The notes: a model not told the origin generated them from the sequence alone. 64,000 bases of DNA from Alteraquisediminimonas sediminicola (GCF_019740335.1 NZ_JAHXZS010000005.1:1-64000), one strand, 5' to 3'. Counted from the stretch's first letter, positions 1 through 9,071 are shown. A program made the numbers and translations.

Positions 1-199
1 GGAACAAAGTCCACGACAGCGCGCCGCCGTCGTTCAGCGCTTCGATCAGGCCGAACTTGGTGGCGGCTGCTTCCGCGCCTTCAACTGCGGCGGTGTTGGC
101 CAGTGCCTCTGCGGCAGGCGCAGCGGCGTTAGCGATGGCATCCGAAGCGTTGGCAGCAACTTCCGCCGCAGCGTTGGCGGTATCAGCGACATTCTGCAT
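1..199 (-). CDS. exbB: MotA/TolQ/ExbB proton channel family protein, N-terminal part (gene runs off the window)
   Basis: Only about 66 N-terminal residues are visible. They form an alanine-rich leader (MQNVADTANAAAEV...) ending in GLIEALNDGGALSWTLF, the usual run-up to the first membrane helix of ExbB-type channels. The ATG at 199 is preceded by a good ribosome site (GAGAGGAAG, about 8 nt upstream). The gene lies directly downstream of tonB on the same strand with a 73-nt gap, as expected for a TonB-ExbB-ExbD energy-transduction locus in the inner membrane. The assignment rests on this N terminus plus context; the channel helices are outside the window, so a TolQ-like paralogue cannot be excluded. 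Confidence 0.72.
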   Translation of the reverse strand, partial: MQNVADTANAAAEVAANASDAIANAAAPAAEALANTAAVEGAEAAATKFGLIEALNDGGALSWTLF

Positions 200-272
200 T
201 GCAATAACTTCCTCTCAAAAAATCAAATCAAGTAACGGGCGTTCGCCCGGAAAATTTCGCGATTGACGACAA

Positions 273-926
273 TCAATCCTTCGGGATCTGCCAGCGCACG
301 CGCCGTTTGTCCGAAGACTGGATCGGGTTGCCATTCTGGTCGAGCGCCGGATTGTACCGACCGCGACGCGTGACAAATTTGCAGGCTGCATCATCGAGAT
401 CGGCATGGCCGCTCGACTGCGTCACCCGACAATTGGCGACCTTGCCATCCGTCGTCACATCCCAAGCGATCGCCGTCACACCCTCACGCTCTTCACGCAA
501 GGCGCTCGACGGATAATCTTCCGTCGTGACCCAAGTGCCAGGATTACCCTTCGCACGAGCTGCTTGCGCCTGCGTAGGCTTAGGCGGCTCGATGGGCGGC
601 GGCGGCGGCGGGGGCGGCGCCATTACAGGCGCAGGCGGCGCCGTCGGCAACATAGGCGGCGGCGCGATGTTCGTCGGAGGAGGTGGCGCCACGTCGATTT
701 TCGGCGGCGGCGGCAAATCCTTCTGCTCGGGCGGAGGCGGGGGCTCTTCCTCGACTTTCTGCTCTTCCTTGATGTCAAAGGTTTTCAAGTCCTCGAAAAC
801 CTCGATCGCGGCGTTGTAGTCCAAGCCGTTTTTCAGCCCCCATAGAAGCACGAGGTGCAGCAACGCCACGCCGCCAATGGCGACTAGCTTGCTACGGCTC
901 ATGGGTTGTTTATCAACATACGCCAT
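273..926 (-). CDS. tonB: Energy transducer TonB
   Basis: A 217-residue protein that couples the inner-membrane proton motive force to outer-membrane receptors. It shows the full TonB plan: a short cytoplasmic N terminus, one membrane helix at about residues 13-32 (LVAIGGVALLHLVLLWGL), a long proline-rich periplasmic spacer (about 58-115, with PPPPP runs) and a C-terminal TonB fold (about 125-217) containing DYPSSALREEREG and the closing RVRWQIP. The stated ATG has only a distant GGAGGG (about 14 nt upstream), so an internal start at residue 9 (MSRSKL) is possible. It sits upstream of exbB on the same strand. The 268-nt gap to the divergent gene at 1195 must hold its promoter; a TTAACCAT half-site (1023-1030) is there, but I see no Fur box. 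Confidence 0.92.
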   Translation of the reverse strand: MAYVDKQPMSRSKLVAIGGVALLHLVLLWGLKNGLDYNAAIEVFEDLKTFDIKEEQKVEEEPPPPPEQKDLPPPPKIDVAPPPPTNIAPPPMLPTAPPAPVMAPPPPPPPPIEPPKPTQAQAARAKGNPGTWVTTEDYPSSALREEREGVTAIAWDVTTDGKVANCRVTQSSGHADLDDAACKFVTRRGRYNPALDQNGNPIQSSDKRRVRWQIPKD

Positions 927-1194
927 TCAGTATCGACACTCCCTCCAAAGGCTGCATCAGAAAAATCGGGAAAGGTTATCCGTTTTATGCCCTCTACCAA
1001 CAGCAAAACACATAAATGAGTTTTTAACCATCAGTGGACATATGACGAAGACTGCCTCTTTTATGTTCTTAGGTAACGTCGGCAGACTTGCCTCCTATCG
1101 CGATGGAAAGCGCGAATCAAACGCTTTGTCGCTAAAACTGGTTGTTGCCATAGTCCGCGTTCATTCATCCTGCACATGAGAGCCCCCCCCCTCA

Positions 1195-2055
1195 ATGAAC
1201 AACAAGCTCATCGCCACATTCGTCTTAATTCTTTCAATTACAACGATTTCATCGCATGCAAAGGCACCCGCAGGTCAGGCTCCCGCTGTTATTTTAGCCT
1301 ATGCCGATATTGCCGACAGAGCCCTAGCAAGTGACGTGGTGGCGGTATCGACGATCACCAAGGCAACACGTCTCGACCAAAAGCGATTCAGTAATGTACC
1401 TTCTGGCGCTGAAAGGGTCCTTCTCATCGGTCGAATCACCACACTGATTCGAGGCCCAGAGAGCCAGCCCCAAGATGTCGAGTTTGTCGCGGATGTACCC
1501 TTGGGGAACGGTGGTCGCTTGCCGAAACTCAAGAACCGACCCTTTGTCATCTTCGGAGATCGGGTGAGCGGCGCAACCAATCAGTTGCAACTCCTCGATC
1601 GCCATTCGCTCTTGTCATGGTCGAACGATCTCGAAAGCCGGACAAGGGACATATTGATCGCCGTAAATGCGCCGGGGGCCGCACCACGAATCAATCGCAT
1701 TGGTCAGATATTCAGTGTTGCAGGCAGCATTGCGGGTGAGAATGAAACGCAAATATTTCTCGAAAGCGATAATGGTCGCCCGGTATCGCTTTCCATATTG
1801 CGTCGCCCAGGAGAAACTCCCCGCTGGATCGTATCGCTAGATGAGATTGTCGATGAAGCGGCAGCATTTCCTGCCCGCGACAGCCTGACATGGTATCGCC
1901 TCGCCTGCACGCTACCAATGGCTCTTCCTCCGCAGATCATCGAAGGACTTGATGCGTCAGCGAGGCAGATGGCTGCGGAAGATTATCGCTTTGTTATGCA
2001 ACAATTGGGAACATGCCCAAGAACGCTGCCCACTCTCTCCATTCCCCTGCGCTAA
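1195..2055 (+). CDS. Hypothetical secreted protein
   Basis: A 286-residue protein with a clear Sec signal peptide (MNNKLIATFVLILSITTISSHAKA, cut probably after residue 24), so periplasmic or secreted. I do not recognise the mature part. It mixes strands and loops, has no cysteine-rich or repeat region, and contains no catalytic motif I can name. The gene stands alone between divergent tonB and convergent folM. A run of nine C residues lies immediately before the start codon (1183-1191), and no convincing Shine-Dalgarno is visible there. Function unknown. Confidence 0.7.
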   Translation: MNNKLIATFVLILSITTISSHAKAPAGQAPAVILAYADIADRALASDVVAVSTITKATRLDQKRFSNVPSGAERVLLIGRITTLIRGPESQPQDVEFVADVPLGNGGRLPKLKNRPFVIFGDRVSGATNQLQLLDRHSLLSWSNDLESRTRDILIAVNAPGAAPRINRIGQIFSVAGSIAGENETQIFLESDNGRPVSLSILRRPGETPRWIVSLDEIVDEAAAFPARDSLTWYRLACTLPMALPPQIIEGLDASARQMAAEDYRFVMQQLGTCPRTLPTLSIPLR

Positions 2056-2071
2056 AAGCGAAAGCGCAGTA

Positions 2072-2839
2072 TCAATTAAGGTCGCCCTGCTGCATAAACA
2101 GGAAGTCTCGTTCGAACGAACGCAGGTGCGCACCACCGTCGACGTATACCACCTGCCCGGTCACAGATTCGTTTTCAGCGAGATATTCAACCGCACGCGC
2201 AATGTCATCAGGTTGTGGCAAGCGCTCCAGCGGCATCTCGGCAGCCAGCCGCTCCATCTGTCCGGGGACATAATCTGCAGTGGGTAGCGTAAGACCCGGC
2301 GCCACCCCACAGACCCGGACATAAGGTGCGAGTGCCCTCGCCTCAATCATCGTCAGCGCAGTCAGCCCCAGTTTTGATAGCGTATAACTCAGCTGGTCCG
2401 TTGGCGGATGCAAGATGCGCTGGTCAAGGATGTTGACGATGACGCGCGCCACCTTCATTCTCGGCGCATTCGCCATGGCCTTAGAAAGAAGTGCCGGTGC
2501 CACCAGATTAATGGCATAATGGCGCTGCAACCCCTCTGCCGTAAGGTTCTCGACACGATCATCCTCGAATAACGAGGCATTATTAACGAGCAGATTTGGC
2601 CAGCACCCGAAGTGATCGGCGACCTTGGGCATCAACGCCTCGACAGCTGCAGAATCCGCCAACTCACATGTGAAGCCAGCCCATTTCGCATCGCATTGCT
2701 CCATCACCGCCCTCAAATCAGACGATGGTATCGCATCTTCATGCCCATGCAGCGCCAATTGGTAACCGCTCTTTGCCAGTCTCGCAGCAATCGCAGCGCC
2801 GATCCGTCGACAACCGCCCGTGATCAGCGCCAATTTCAC
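2072..2839 (-). CDS. folM: SDR family oxidoreductase, probable dihydromonapterin/pteridine reductase (FolM-like)
   Basis: A 255-residue short-chain dehydrogenase. The NADP-binding motif is TGGCRRIG (residues 7-14); the Arg-Arg pair is typical of pteridine reductases. NNAS is at 86-89 and the catalytic Tyr152-x3-Lys156 is present. The usual catalytic Ser is replaced by an Asp in VNILDQ (about residue 139), as in PTR1/FolM enzymes. Its start overlaps the stop of folB (ATGA, 2836-2839), so the two are translationally coupled; this strengthens a role in reduced pterin or folate metabolism. FolM can act as a minor dihydrofolate reductase in other bacteria. The exact substrate is inferred. Confidence 0.8.
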   Translation of the reverse strand: MKLALITGGCRRIGAAIAARLAKSGYQLALHGHEDAIPSSDLRAVMEQCDAKWAGFTCELADSAAVEALMPKVADHFGCWPNLLVNNASLFEDDRVENLTAEGLQRHYAINLVAPALLSKAMANAPRMKVARVIVNILDQRILHPPTDQLSYTLSKLGLTALTMIEARALAPYVRVCGVAPGLTLPTADYVPGQMERLAAEMPLERLPQPDDIARAVEYLAENESVTGQVVYVDGGAHLRSFERDFLFMQQGDLN

Positions 2840-3207
2840 CGACGATGCCTCGTTAATGTAATACCAATGGATTCACCTGCTTCCGCAATGGCCAGCTTGA
2901 TGATCTTCACCGTCACCTTGCGGACTCGCGCATCACCTGTAAAAATCGTCTCGACGATATGATCCGCAAGCGCCTCAATCAATGTGAAGTGCAAGTCCTT
3001 AGGGATTGCGTGGGTGATCGCATGCTTCAGGTCCATGTAATTTTTGGACGCAGTCAACGGTGTTTCAGGCGTAAATGCAGGTGGGACACCGAGGTCTGCC
3101 GCAACAGAGATACGTAGCGGCTGCGGGAGATGCGTCTCTTCCGAGTAAATCCCGGTAAGCACATCCACCTCGACATCGTCGACTTCTAGAATAAGGCTAT
3201 CTTCCAT
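2836..3207 (-). CDS. folB: Dihydroneopterin aldolase family protein
   Basis: A 123-residue single-domain protein of the FolB family, which splits 7,8-dihydroneopterin to 6-hydroxymethyl-dihydropterin in folate synthesis. Visible family marks are VDVLTGIYSEE near residue 20, LIEALADHI around residue 85-95, and the basic VRKVTVKI strand near the C terminus. Length matches the family (about 120 residues). It is the first gene of a two-gene operon with the FolM-like reductase. Some FolB relatives act as epimerases or in tetrahydromonapterin synthesis, so the reaction is family-based rather than proven. Confidence 0.85.
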   Translation of the reverse strand: MEDSLILEVDDVEVDVLTGIYSEETHLPQPLRISVAADLGVPPAFTPETPLTASKNYMDLKHAITHAIPKDLHFTLIEALADHIVETIFTGDARVRKVTVKIIKLAIAEAGESIGITLTRHRR

Positions 3208-3263
3208 GTCTGCCCCCTAAACGTCCCCGGCAGTGACGGCAAGCTGCTGCTGCTTTTTCCCCG

Positions 3264-3857
3264 ATGACACGCTATGCCACTTCGCGATTCGTTTTCTCAA
3301 ATGCAAGTGAGCCACGATTGACCGCCATTCTGCCCTTGACCGACTTCGAAAGCGTCGACATCGAAAGACTTCTCGATCTCGCCTTTGGGACAGACCGACA
3401 TGGCCGAACCGCCTATCGGCTCCGTCAGGGGCAATCGTGGATCCCTGCCATGTCCGCAGGGATGCGGGATATGACTGGAAATCTGGTCGGCGTCATTCAG
3501 AGTTGGCCCGTGTCTCTTCGTTCACCCGATGGGAGCATGACACCGCTTGTGCTTGTCGGGCCTGTGGCAGTCGCCCCTGATTACCAAGGCGCAGGCCTCG
3601 GCAAGGCCATGATGCAGCATGTGCTGGATATTGGTGACCGGTCAGCAGAATATCGCTGCACCATGATGATCGGCGATCCAGAATATTATGGTCGCTTCTT
3701 CGGCTATGATGCTGCGCCCACCCAATTATGGGGTATCGATGGCCCTGTCGAACGCCACCGACTACTTGCCCGCGCACCACAAGGCGCGAGTTTACCCGCC
3801 ATTGGCGACATCGTACCCGGCTGGCATGGGCTTGCCGAAACGGGATATGCAGCATGA
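3264..3857 (+). CDS. GNAT family N-acetyltransferase
   Basis: A 197-residue acetyltransferase of the YhbS type. The acetyl-CoA binding motif A is clear: GPVAVAPDYQGAGLGKAMMQ (the Q-x-x-G-x-G segment at about residues 109-114). The C terminus ends in a short tail (PGWHGLAETGYAA). It is divergent from folB and its TGA overlaps the ATG of dapE (ATGA at 3854-3857), so it forms an operon with lysine/peptidoglycan precursor synthesis. The acetyl acceptor cannot be read from the sequence. Confidence 0.85.
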   Translation: MTRYATSRFVFSNASEPRLTAILPLTDFESVDIERLLDLAFGTDRHGRTAYRLRQGQSWIPAMSAGMRDMTGNLVGVIQSWPVSLRSPDGSMTPLVLVGPVAVAPDYQGAGLGKAMMQHVLDIGDRSAEYRCTMMIGDPEYYGRFFGYDAAPTQLWGIDGPVERHRLLARAPQGASLPAIGDIVPGWHGLAETGYAA

Positions 3858-4996
3858 CGAATTTGACGGACCCCATTGAACTCACGAAGCAATTGCTCGC
3901 CTGCCACAGCATCACCCCCAATGATGGCGGCGCGCAGGAACTGCTTGCTAATTGGCTGAGCGCGCTCGGCTTTACTATATACCGCTCAATTGATGGCACC
4001 GCCCCCAATGGGCCGGTACCGAACCTCTTGGCTGTACGCGGAAGCGGGAGCGCACCACATCTGGCCTTTGCAGGGCACAGCGATGTGGTCCCGCCCGGTG
4101 CGGGCTGGCAAAGCGACCCATTTACGCCTGAAGTGCGCGGCGAACTTCTTTACGGCCGAGGTGCCGTCGATATGAAGGGCGCCATCGGCGCCGCGATAAG
4201 TGCGATCGCTACTTTGCCGGTTGAACACCCCGGTACTGTCAGCTTTATCATCACCGGTGATGAGGAAGGTCCCGCGCAATTTGGTACGCTGGCCTTGATG
4301 ACACGCATGGAGAGCCTTGGCCTGCACCCAGACATGATACTTGTCGGCGAACCAACGTCCCAACACCGGCTGGGTGACATGATCAAGATTGGGCGGCGTG
4401 GGTCCGTCAATATGTGGATCACTGTCAACGGGCAGCAAGGTCATGTTGCATATCCACATCTTGCCTATAATCCTGCCACGCCGATGATCAGCATTCTTGG
4501 ACGCCTCAAGAGCCGGATACTGGATGACGGCAATGACTGGTTCCAACCCAGCAATTTGGAAATCACCGATTTCTCTATCGGCAATGAAGCCACTAACGTC
4601 ATTCCAGCGCAAGCCCGCGCACGGATCAACATTCGCTTTAATAACGAACATCGAGGCCAGCAACTGATCGATTGGGTCCAGTCGATCATCACAGATGAAG
4701 TTGGTGGCCGAGGGGAGCTGCGCGCGGAAATTTCCGGTGAGGCTTTTCTGACAGACCCGGGCGATTGGTCTGATCTCGTTGCGACAGCCATATTGACAGA
4801 AGTGGGTATCGATCCCGAATTATCGACATCTGGCGGCACGTCCGATGCGCGGTTCCTCTCCAAATGGTGCCCGGTGGTGGAATTCGGTCTATCGAATGCA
4901 ACCATGCACAAGTTGGACGAAGCCGTCGCCATCGACGACCTTATCAACCTCACCTTGATTTACCGGCGGATTTTCAAAGTCGTCCTCAGCCTTTAA
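3854..4996 (+). CDS. dapE: Succinyl-diaminopimelate desuccinylase
   Basis: A 380-residue M20 metallopeptidase-fold enzyme that makes LL-diaminopimelate for lysine and peptidoglycan. Metal-site motifs are visible in order: GHSDVVPPG (His75, Asp77), YGRGAVDMKG, GDEEGPA with the catalytic Glu pair, GEPTS, GGTSDARF, and the C-terminal His in ATMHKLDE. The true start is the ATG at 3854, overlapping the GNAT stop; an in-frame extension upstream is the GNAT gene read in another frame. The DapE-specific NMWITVNGQQGHVAYPH dimerisation segment separates it from other M20 peptidases. Confidence 0.96.
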   Translation: MTNLTDPIELTKQLLACHSITPNDGGAQELLANWLSALGFTIYRSIDGTAPNGPVPNLLAVRGSGSAPHLAFAGHSDVVPPGAGWQSDPFTPEVRGELLYGRGAVDMKGAIGAAISAIATLPVEHPGTVSFIITGDEEGPAQFGTLALMTRMESLGLHPDMILVGEPTSQHRLGDMIKIGRRGSVNMWITVNGQQGHVAYPHLAYNPATPMISILGRLKSRILDDGNDWFQPSNLEITDFSIGNEATNVIPAQARARINIRFNNEHRGQQLIDWVQSIITDEVGGRGELRAEISGEAFLTDPGDWSDLVATAILTEVGIDPELSTSGGTSDARFLSKWCPVVEFGLSNATMHKLDEAVAIDDLINLTLIYRRIFKVVLSL

Positions 4997-5096
4997 GCCA
5001 AGACACGCATGCGCCCGAAAGCGAACTGGCATTATCCATCGCAATCGCCTAAATGGCGCTGACTGAGTCAAATCGCCAATAGAAAGACGAACGCGC

Positions 5097-5537
5097 GTGC
5101 GTATTGCCATTGCTTCTGATCACGCTGCTCTCGATATGAAGAGCGCGCTTGTTGCCCATCTCCAACAGGTCGGGCATGAGGTCAGCGACCTTGGCCCCCA
5201 TAATCTGGAATCGGTGGATTACCCTGATTTCGGATATAAATTGGCCCGTGCTGTCGCTACGGGAGCAGCGGAACGCGGCATCGCGATCTGCGGGTCAGGG
5301 ATCGGCATTTCGATTGCCGTCAACCGCAACCCGGCATGCCGCTGTGCCCTGGTGTCCGAACCTTTGTCGGCTCAGCTTTCGCGCGAGCACAATGATGCGA
5401 ATGTGATCGCTCTCGGCGCACGCCTGATCGGCGCTGAAATGGCCAAGACCTGTGTGGACATATTTTTAGCTACGCCTTTTGGTGGCGATCGCCATCAGCG
5501 TCGCGTTAACAAACTCACCAATCCCGATATTGCCTGA
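5097..5537 (+). CDS. rpiB: Ribose 5-phosphate isomerase B
   Basis: A 146-residue RpiB/LacAB-type isomerase interconverting ribose-5-phosphate and ribulose-5-phosphate. It starts with GTG (GTGCGTATTGCC) and reads MRIAIASDHAA, with the phosphate/substrate-binding SDHAA, the catalytic cysteine in AICGSGIGISIAVNR, and EHNDANVIALGAR. Length matches the family. It lies 9 nt before glyA, and the run rpiB-glyA-nrdR is a common alphaproteobacterial order linking pentose and one-carbon metabolism to ribonucleotide reductase control. Confidence 0.95.
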   Translation: MRIAIASDHAALDMKSALVAHLQQVGHEVSDLGPHNLESVDYPDFGYKLARAVATGAAERGIAICGSGIGISIAVNRNPACRCALVSEPLSAQLSREHNDANVIALGARLIGAEMAKTCVDIFLATPFGGDRHQRRVNKLTNPDIA

Positions 5538-5546
5538 GGAGCTATC

Positions 5547-6863
5547 ATGAGCAGCAATACCAGCACCGCCCTCTCCAGTGTCCAGCCCGATGGCTTTTTC
5601 ACTCGGGGACTGGCCGAAGCCGACCCCGCCGTATTTGGCGGCGTACGCCATGAATTGGAACGCGAACAGCATCAGATCGAACTGATCGCCTCTGAAAACA
5701 TCGTATCGCGCGCCGTGCTGGAAGCACAGGGTTCGGTCTTCACCAACAAATATGCCGAAGGCTATCCGGGCAAGCGCTATTATCAAGGTTGCGCACCATC
5801 GGATGAGGTGGAAACCCTCGCCATCGAACGCGCCAAGCAGCTCTTCAACTGCGGCTTCGCTAACGTCCAGCCGCACTCAGGTGCGCAGGCCAATGGCGCG
5901 GTCATGCTCGCGCTGACCAAGCCCGGCGATACCATCATGGGGCTCAGCCTTGATGCCGGTGGACACCTTACCCATGGCGCCAAGGCAGCGATGTCCGGCA
6001 AATGGTATAACGCGGTGCAATATGGCGTTCGTCCTGACGATCACCTGATCGACTATGATGAAGTCGAGCGGCTGGCCAAGGAACATCGCCCGACGTTGAT
6101 CATCACCGGCGGCTCCGCCTATCCGCGCCAGATCGATTTCGCCCGCTTCCGCGCCATTGCCGATGAAGTCGGCGCCAAGTTCATGGTCGATATGGCGCAT
6201 TTCGCGGGTCTGGTCGCAGGTGGCGTGCATCCTTCGCCATTCGAACATGCACATGTCGTCACCACAACGACGCACAAGACCTTGCGCGGTCCGCGTGGCG
6301 GCATGATCATGACGAACCATGAAGACATCGCCAAGAAGATCAATTCAGCCGTTTTCCCCGGCCTGCAAGGCGGGCCGCTGATGCATGTGATCGCCGCAAA
6401 GGCAGTTGCATTTGGCGAAGCACTGCGTCCTGAATTCAAATCCTATGCAGCCGCCATCGTTGAAAATGCGAAGATTCTCGCCGCAACGCTGAACGAGCGT
6501 GGTGCCAACCTCGTGTCGGGCGGCACCGATACGCACCTCGCGCTGATCGATTTGACCCCATTGGGCATCACAGGCAGGGATGCAGATGAGGCGCTGGAAC
6601 GCGCCGCCATCACGTGCAATAAAAATGGCATTCCGAACGATCCGCTGCCGCCGATGAAGACCAGCGGCATCCGCGTCGGTTCGCCCGCCGGCACAACGCG
6701 CGGTTTCGGCCCTGCCGAATTCCGTGAAATCGGTCACATGATTGCCGATGTGCTTGAAGGTCTGCGGACCAAGGGCGAACATGGTGATCCGGAAGTAGAA
6801 GCGAATGTCAAAGCCCGCGTGCGCGCGCTTTGCGACCGCTTCCCGATCTATCAGGGGTTCTAA
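5547..6863 (+). CDS. glyA: Serine hydroxymethyltransferase
   Basis: A 438-residue PLP enzyme converting serine and tetrahydrofolate to glycine and 5,10-methylene-THF. Conserved blocks include [62 protein letters not shown] and the PLP-lysine segment [16 protein letters not shown]. The N terminus has a short extension (about 25 residues) before the catalytic domain. A GAGG ribosome site precedes the ATG. The gene is followed after 3 nt by nrdR. Confidence 0.98.
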   Translation: MSSNTSTALSSVQPDGFFTRGLAEADPAVFGGVRHELEREQHQIELIASENIVSRAVLEAQGSVFTNKYAEGYPGKRYYQGCAPSDEVETLAIERAKQLFNCGFANVQPHSGAQANGAVMLALTKPGDTIMGLSLDAGGHLTHGAKAAMSGKWYNAVQYGVRPDDHLIDYDEVERLAKEHRPTLIITGGSAYPRQIDFARFRAIADEVGAKFMVDMAHFAGLVAGGVHPSPFEHAHVVTTTTHKTLRGPRGGMIMTNHEDIAKKINSAVFPGLQGGPLMHVIAAKAVAFGEALRPEFKSYAAAIVENAKILAATLNERGANLVSGGTDTHLALIDLTPLGITGRDADEALERAAITCNKNGIPNDPLPPMKTSGIRVGSPAGTTRGFGPAEFREIGHMIADVLEGLRTKGEHGDPEVEANVKARVRALCDRFPIYQGF

Positions 6864-6866
6864 GAC

Positions 6867-7334
6867 TTGCGCTGCCCCTTCTGCGGACATGAAGCGAGCC
6901 AGGTAAAAGACTCGCGGCCCACCGATGACAATTCGGCAATCCGCAGAAGGCGGCAATGTGAAGCATGCGGTGCGCGCTTCACTACTTTTGAGCGCATCCA
7001 GTTGCGCGAATTGACGGTCCTCAAATCAGAAGGCCGACGCGAAACTTTTGACCGCGAAAAACTTGAGCGTTCCGTCACCATTGCCTGCCGCAAACGCCCG
7101 ATCGAGCCGAATAGCATTGACCGTGTCGTAACAGGTATTCAGCGACAACTGGAAACGCTGGGCGAGAGCGAAATTCCATCGCAACGGATCGGCGAACTGG
7201 TGATGGATGCGTTGCAGGGCCTTGATAGCGTCGCCTATATTCGCTTTGCCAGCGTTTATAAGGACTTCACGGCGGCGCAAGATTTTGCCCGAATAGTGGG
7301 TGCACTGAAGGACGATCTGACAGATAATTCGTGA
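6867..7334 (+). CDS. nrdR: Transcriptional repressor NrdR
   Basis: A 155-residue repressor of ribonucleotide reductase genes. It has the N-terminal zinc ribbon with Cys3, Cys6, Cys31 and Cys34 ([10 protein letters not shown] ... [16 protein letters not shown]), followed by an ATP-cone domain (about residues 49-139). The start is a TTG three bases after the glyA stop; translation from TTG gives the exact conserved N terminus. No nrd genes are in the window, so its targets lie elsewhere. Confidence 0.97.
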   Translation: MRCPFCGHEASQVKDSRPTDDNSAIRRRRQCEACGARFTTFERIQLRELTVLKSEGRRETFDREKLERSVTIACRKRPIEPNSIDRVVTGIQRQLETLGESEIPSQRIGELVMDALQGLDSVAYIRFASVYKDFTAAQDFARIVGALKDDLTDNS

Positions 7335-7388
7335 TTCGCGACCCGCTTCTGGCCCGTCAATTACCCCCGACTCGCCGGATTTCCTGCT

Positions 7389-7403
7389 TTAATCAGAAAT
7401 TAA
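7389..7403. promoter_or_regulatory. CtrA-binding box (TTAA-N7-TTAA) in the ctrA promoter
   Basis: The sequence TTAATCAGAAATTAA is a perfect match to the CtrA operator TTAA-N7-TTAA. It lies 105 nt before the ctrA start codon. A plausible -10 (TATGGT, 7424-7429) follows the second half-site at the right distance, so the box would overlap the -35 region. A further TTAACCAT half-site reads on the minus strand at 7425-7432, and a GANTC methylation site (GATTC, 7333-7337) lies just upstream. Autoregulation of ctrA is known in Caulobacter; here it is inferred from the site. Confidence 0.75.
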
Positions 7404-7508
7404 CCTTTTGCGTTCATCTGTTCTATGGTTAATTAAGCCTTGAGCTGATCCACAAATTTCGGATCATGCGTCAAGGTGAGTAGGCATTAAAAGAACGGGG
7501 GGCTCGCC

Positions 7509-8210
7509 ATGCGCGTGCTGTTGATTGAAGACGAACCAACGACCGCCAAGGCAATTGAGCTGATGCTCAATACCGAGGGTTTCAACGTCTATACGACAGA
7601 TCTTGGCGAAGAAGGCCTCGATTTGGGCAAGCTATATGATTACGATATCATCTGCTTGGACCTGAACTTGCCTGACATGCACGGCTATGACGTGTTGAAG
7701 AAACTTCGGGTTGCCCGCGTCCAGACGCCCGTTCTGATCCTCTCTGGCATCAGCGAGATGGACAGCAAGGTGCGCGCGCTCGGCTTCGGTGCCGATGATT
7801 ATGTGACTAAGCCCTTCCACCGCGAAGAACTGGTCGCCCGCATCCATGCCATCGTGCGTCGTTCCAAGGGACATTCGCAGTCGGTCATCCGTACCGGCAA
7901 GCTGGCCGTCAATCTGGACGCGAAGACTGTCGAAGTGGACGGCACGCGCGTACATCTGACAGGCAAAGAATATGCCATGCTGGAACTACTCAGCCTCCGC
8001 AAGGGTACCACGCTGACCAAGGAAATGTTCCTCAATCACCTCTATGGCGGCATGGACGAACCAGAACTCAAGATCATCGATGTCTTCATCTGCAAGCTAC
8101 GCAAGAAATTGTCTTTGGCCTGCGCGGGCGAAAATTATATCGAAACCGTCTGGGGCCGCGGCTATGTGCTGCGTGACGATGAAGAAGTAGAAAGCGCTCA
8201 GGTCGCCTGA
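7509..8210 (+). CDS. ctrA: Cell-cycle response regulator CtrA
   Basis: A 233-residue OmpR-family regulator, the master cell-cycle and development regulator of alphaproteobacteria. The receiver domain has the acidic pocket (Glu7, Asp8), phospho-acceptor Asp51 in [13 protein letters not shown], and the Lys of [13 protein letters not shown]. The winged-helix DNA-binding domain ends in [11 protein letters not shown]. The receiver and the linker are close to canonical CtrA. The C terminus ends ...SAQVA; the Caulobacter protein ends in a hydrophobic ClpXP-recognition tail, so degradation could be similar. A CtrA box lies in its own promoter. Confidence 0.95.
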   Translation: MRVLLIEDEPTTAKAIELMLNTEGFNVYTTDLGEEGLDLGKLYDYDIICLDLNLPDMHGYDVLKKLRVARVQTPVLILSGISEMDSKVRALGFGADDYVTKPFHREELVARIHAIVRRSKGHSQSVIRTGKLAVNLDAKTVEVDGTRVHLTGKEYAMLELLSLRKGTTLTKEMFLNHLYGGMDEPELKIIDVFICKLRKKLSLACAGENYIETVWGRGYVLRDDEEVESAQVA

Positions 8211-8247
8211 GCCCTGCAGTCTGAAGCGCTGTTCCACGATTTGGAGT

Positions 8248-8285
8248 GATTTCGAGTAAAGTGATATATTTCACGGCTCGGAAAT
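8248..8285 (+). repeat. Dispersed intergenic repeat, copy A
   Basis: A 38-bp element beginning GATTTCGAGT and ending ATTTCACGGCTCGGAAAT, in the gap between the convergent ctrA and TIGR02186 genes. It matches 31 of 38 positions of the minus strand at 51407-51444, downstream of petC; all seven differences are transitions. Both copies sit just 3' of a gene. It is not a simple terminator, since no U-run hairpin is seen. Confidence 0.6.
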
Positions 8286-8300
8286 AAAAAATATTACACT

Positions 8301-9071
8301 CTATAACCGCCGGAACAGCGCAGCAGCGCCTAAGCCTGACAAAAGCGAAATCAGCATTGCGGCAATACCATAAGTCCATGGCCATTTATCTGCGGCCACG
8401 GCTACAAACCTTTCGAAACCAGTCTTGCTGATCTCAATGTCCCGAACAGCCGCCGCAATAATATGTCCATCGCGGATTAGGAATGTTTCGGCCGAATAAT
8501 GACCTACCGGCACTCGTGCCGGCAACCGGATGTGCGCGCGATACAGCGCACCATCCGTGATCTCAACGCCATTTTCGCTTTCCTGAAACAATGATGCCCG
8601 TTTCAACAGATCGATAAAGCCGCGTTCAAATCTATCTGTTTCCTCACCCGTTGCCTCGTTGCTTGCCGGGGATAATTGCAGATTACCGACGCCCAACTCA
8701 TAAATGGCCGCCGTACGTTCACCCACAATATCGTGCAATGGTCGAGAACTTGCCATAGCATAAAAGGATGGCGCCGAACGGTATCGCATCGTCGCGGCAT
8801 TGACCCAAATTCCGCCGATTTTCTGCTTTTCCCGCACGATAATCGAATTGGTGGGGCCACGTAGCACAACCACAATATCTGCATCCCTCTTTCGACTCAG
8901 CGCATCGGGATAGATAATCGCCCCAAACAGCAGCAGTTCTGCGCCGGTAAAGCTGTAGCGAATCTCGACGTTGCGCTGCGACACATCCGGCACAAGCTGC
9001 GGTTCCCCCGCAGCGGTCAATGTCACGCCCAGCAACAGGCAGATGAGGGCACGGATTACTGTCAACATCAC
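8301..9071 (-). CDS. TIGR02186 family membrane-anchored protein
   Basis: A 256-residue protein with a signal peptide (about residues 1-21), a periplasmic beta-rich body (PQLVPDVSQRNVEIRYSFTGAELLLFGAI, VVVLRGPTNSIIVREKQKIGGIWVN) and a single C-terminal membrane helix (about 232-253, WTYGIAAMLISLLSGLGAAALF). This is the layout of the alphaproteobacterial TIGR02186 family, whose biochemical role is unknown. Its start overlaps the TauE/SafE gene by 4 nt (ATGA), a pairing seen repeatedly for this family, so it probably works with the transporter, possibly as its periplasmic partner. Confidence 0.82.
   Translation of the reverse strand: MMLTVIRALICLLLGVTLTAAGEPQLVPDVSQRNVEIRYSFTGAELLLFGAIIYPDALSRKRDADIVVVLRGPTNSIIVREKQKIGGIWVNAATMRYRSAPSFYAMASSRPLHDIVGERTAAIYELGVGNLQLSPASNEATGEETDRFERGFIDLLKRASLFQESENGVEITDGALYRAHIRLPARVPVGHYSAETFLIRDGHIIAAAVRDIEISKTGFERFVAVAADKWPWTYGIAAMLISLLSGLGAAALFRRL

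Noticed and set aside
405-845. Arg-rich reading frame on the plus strand
   Set aside because: It is the antisense of the proline-rich part of tonB; GC-rich repeats create long open frames in the other strand.
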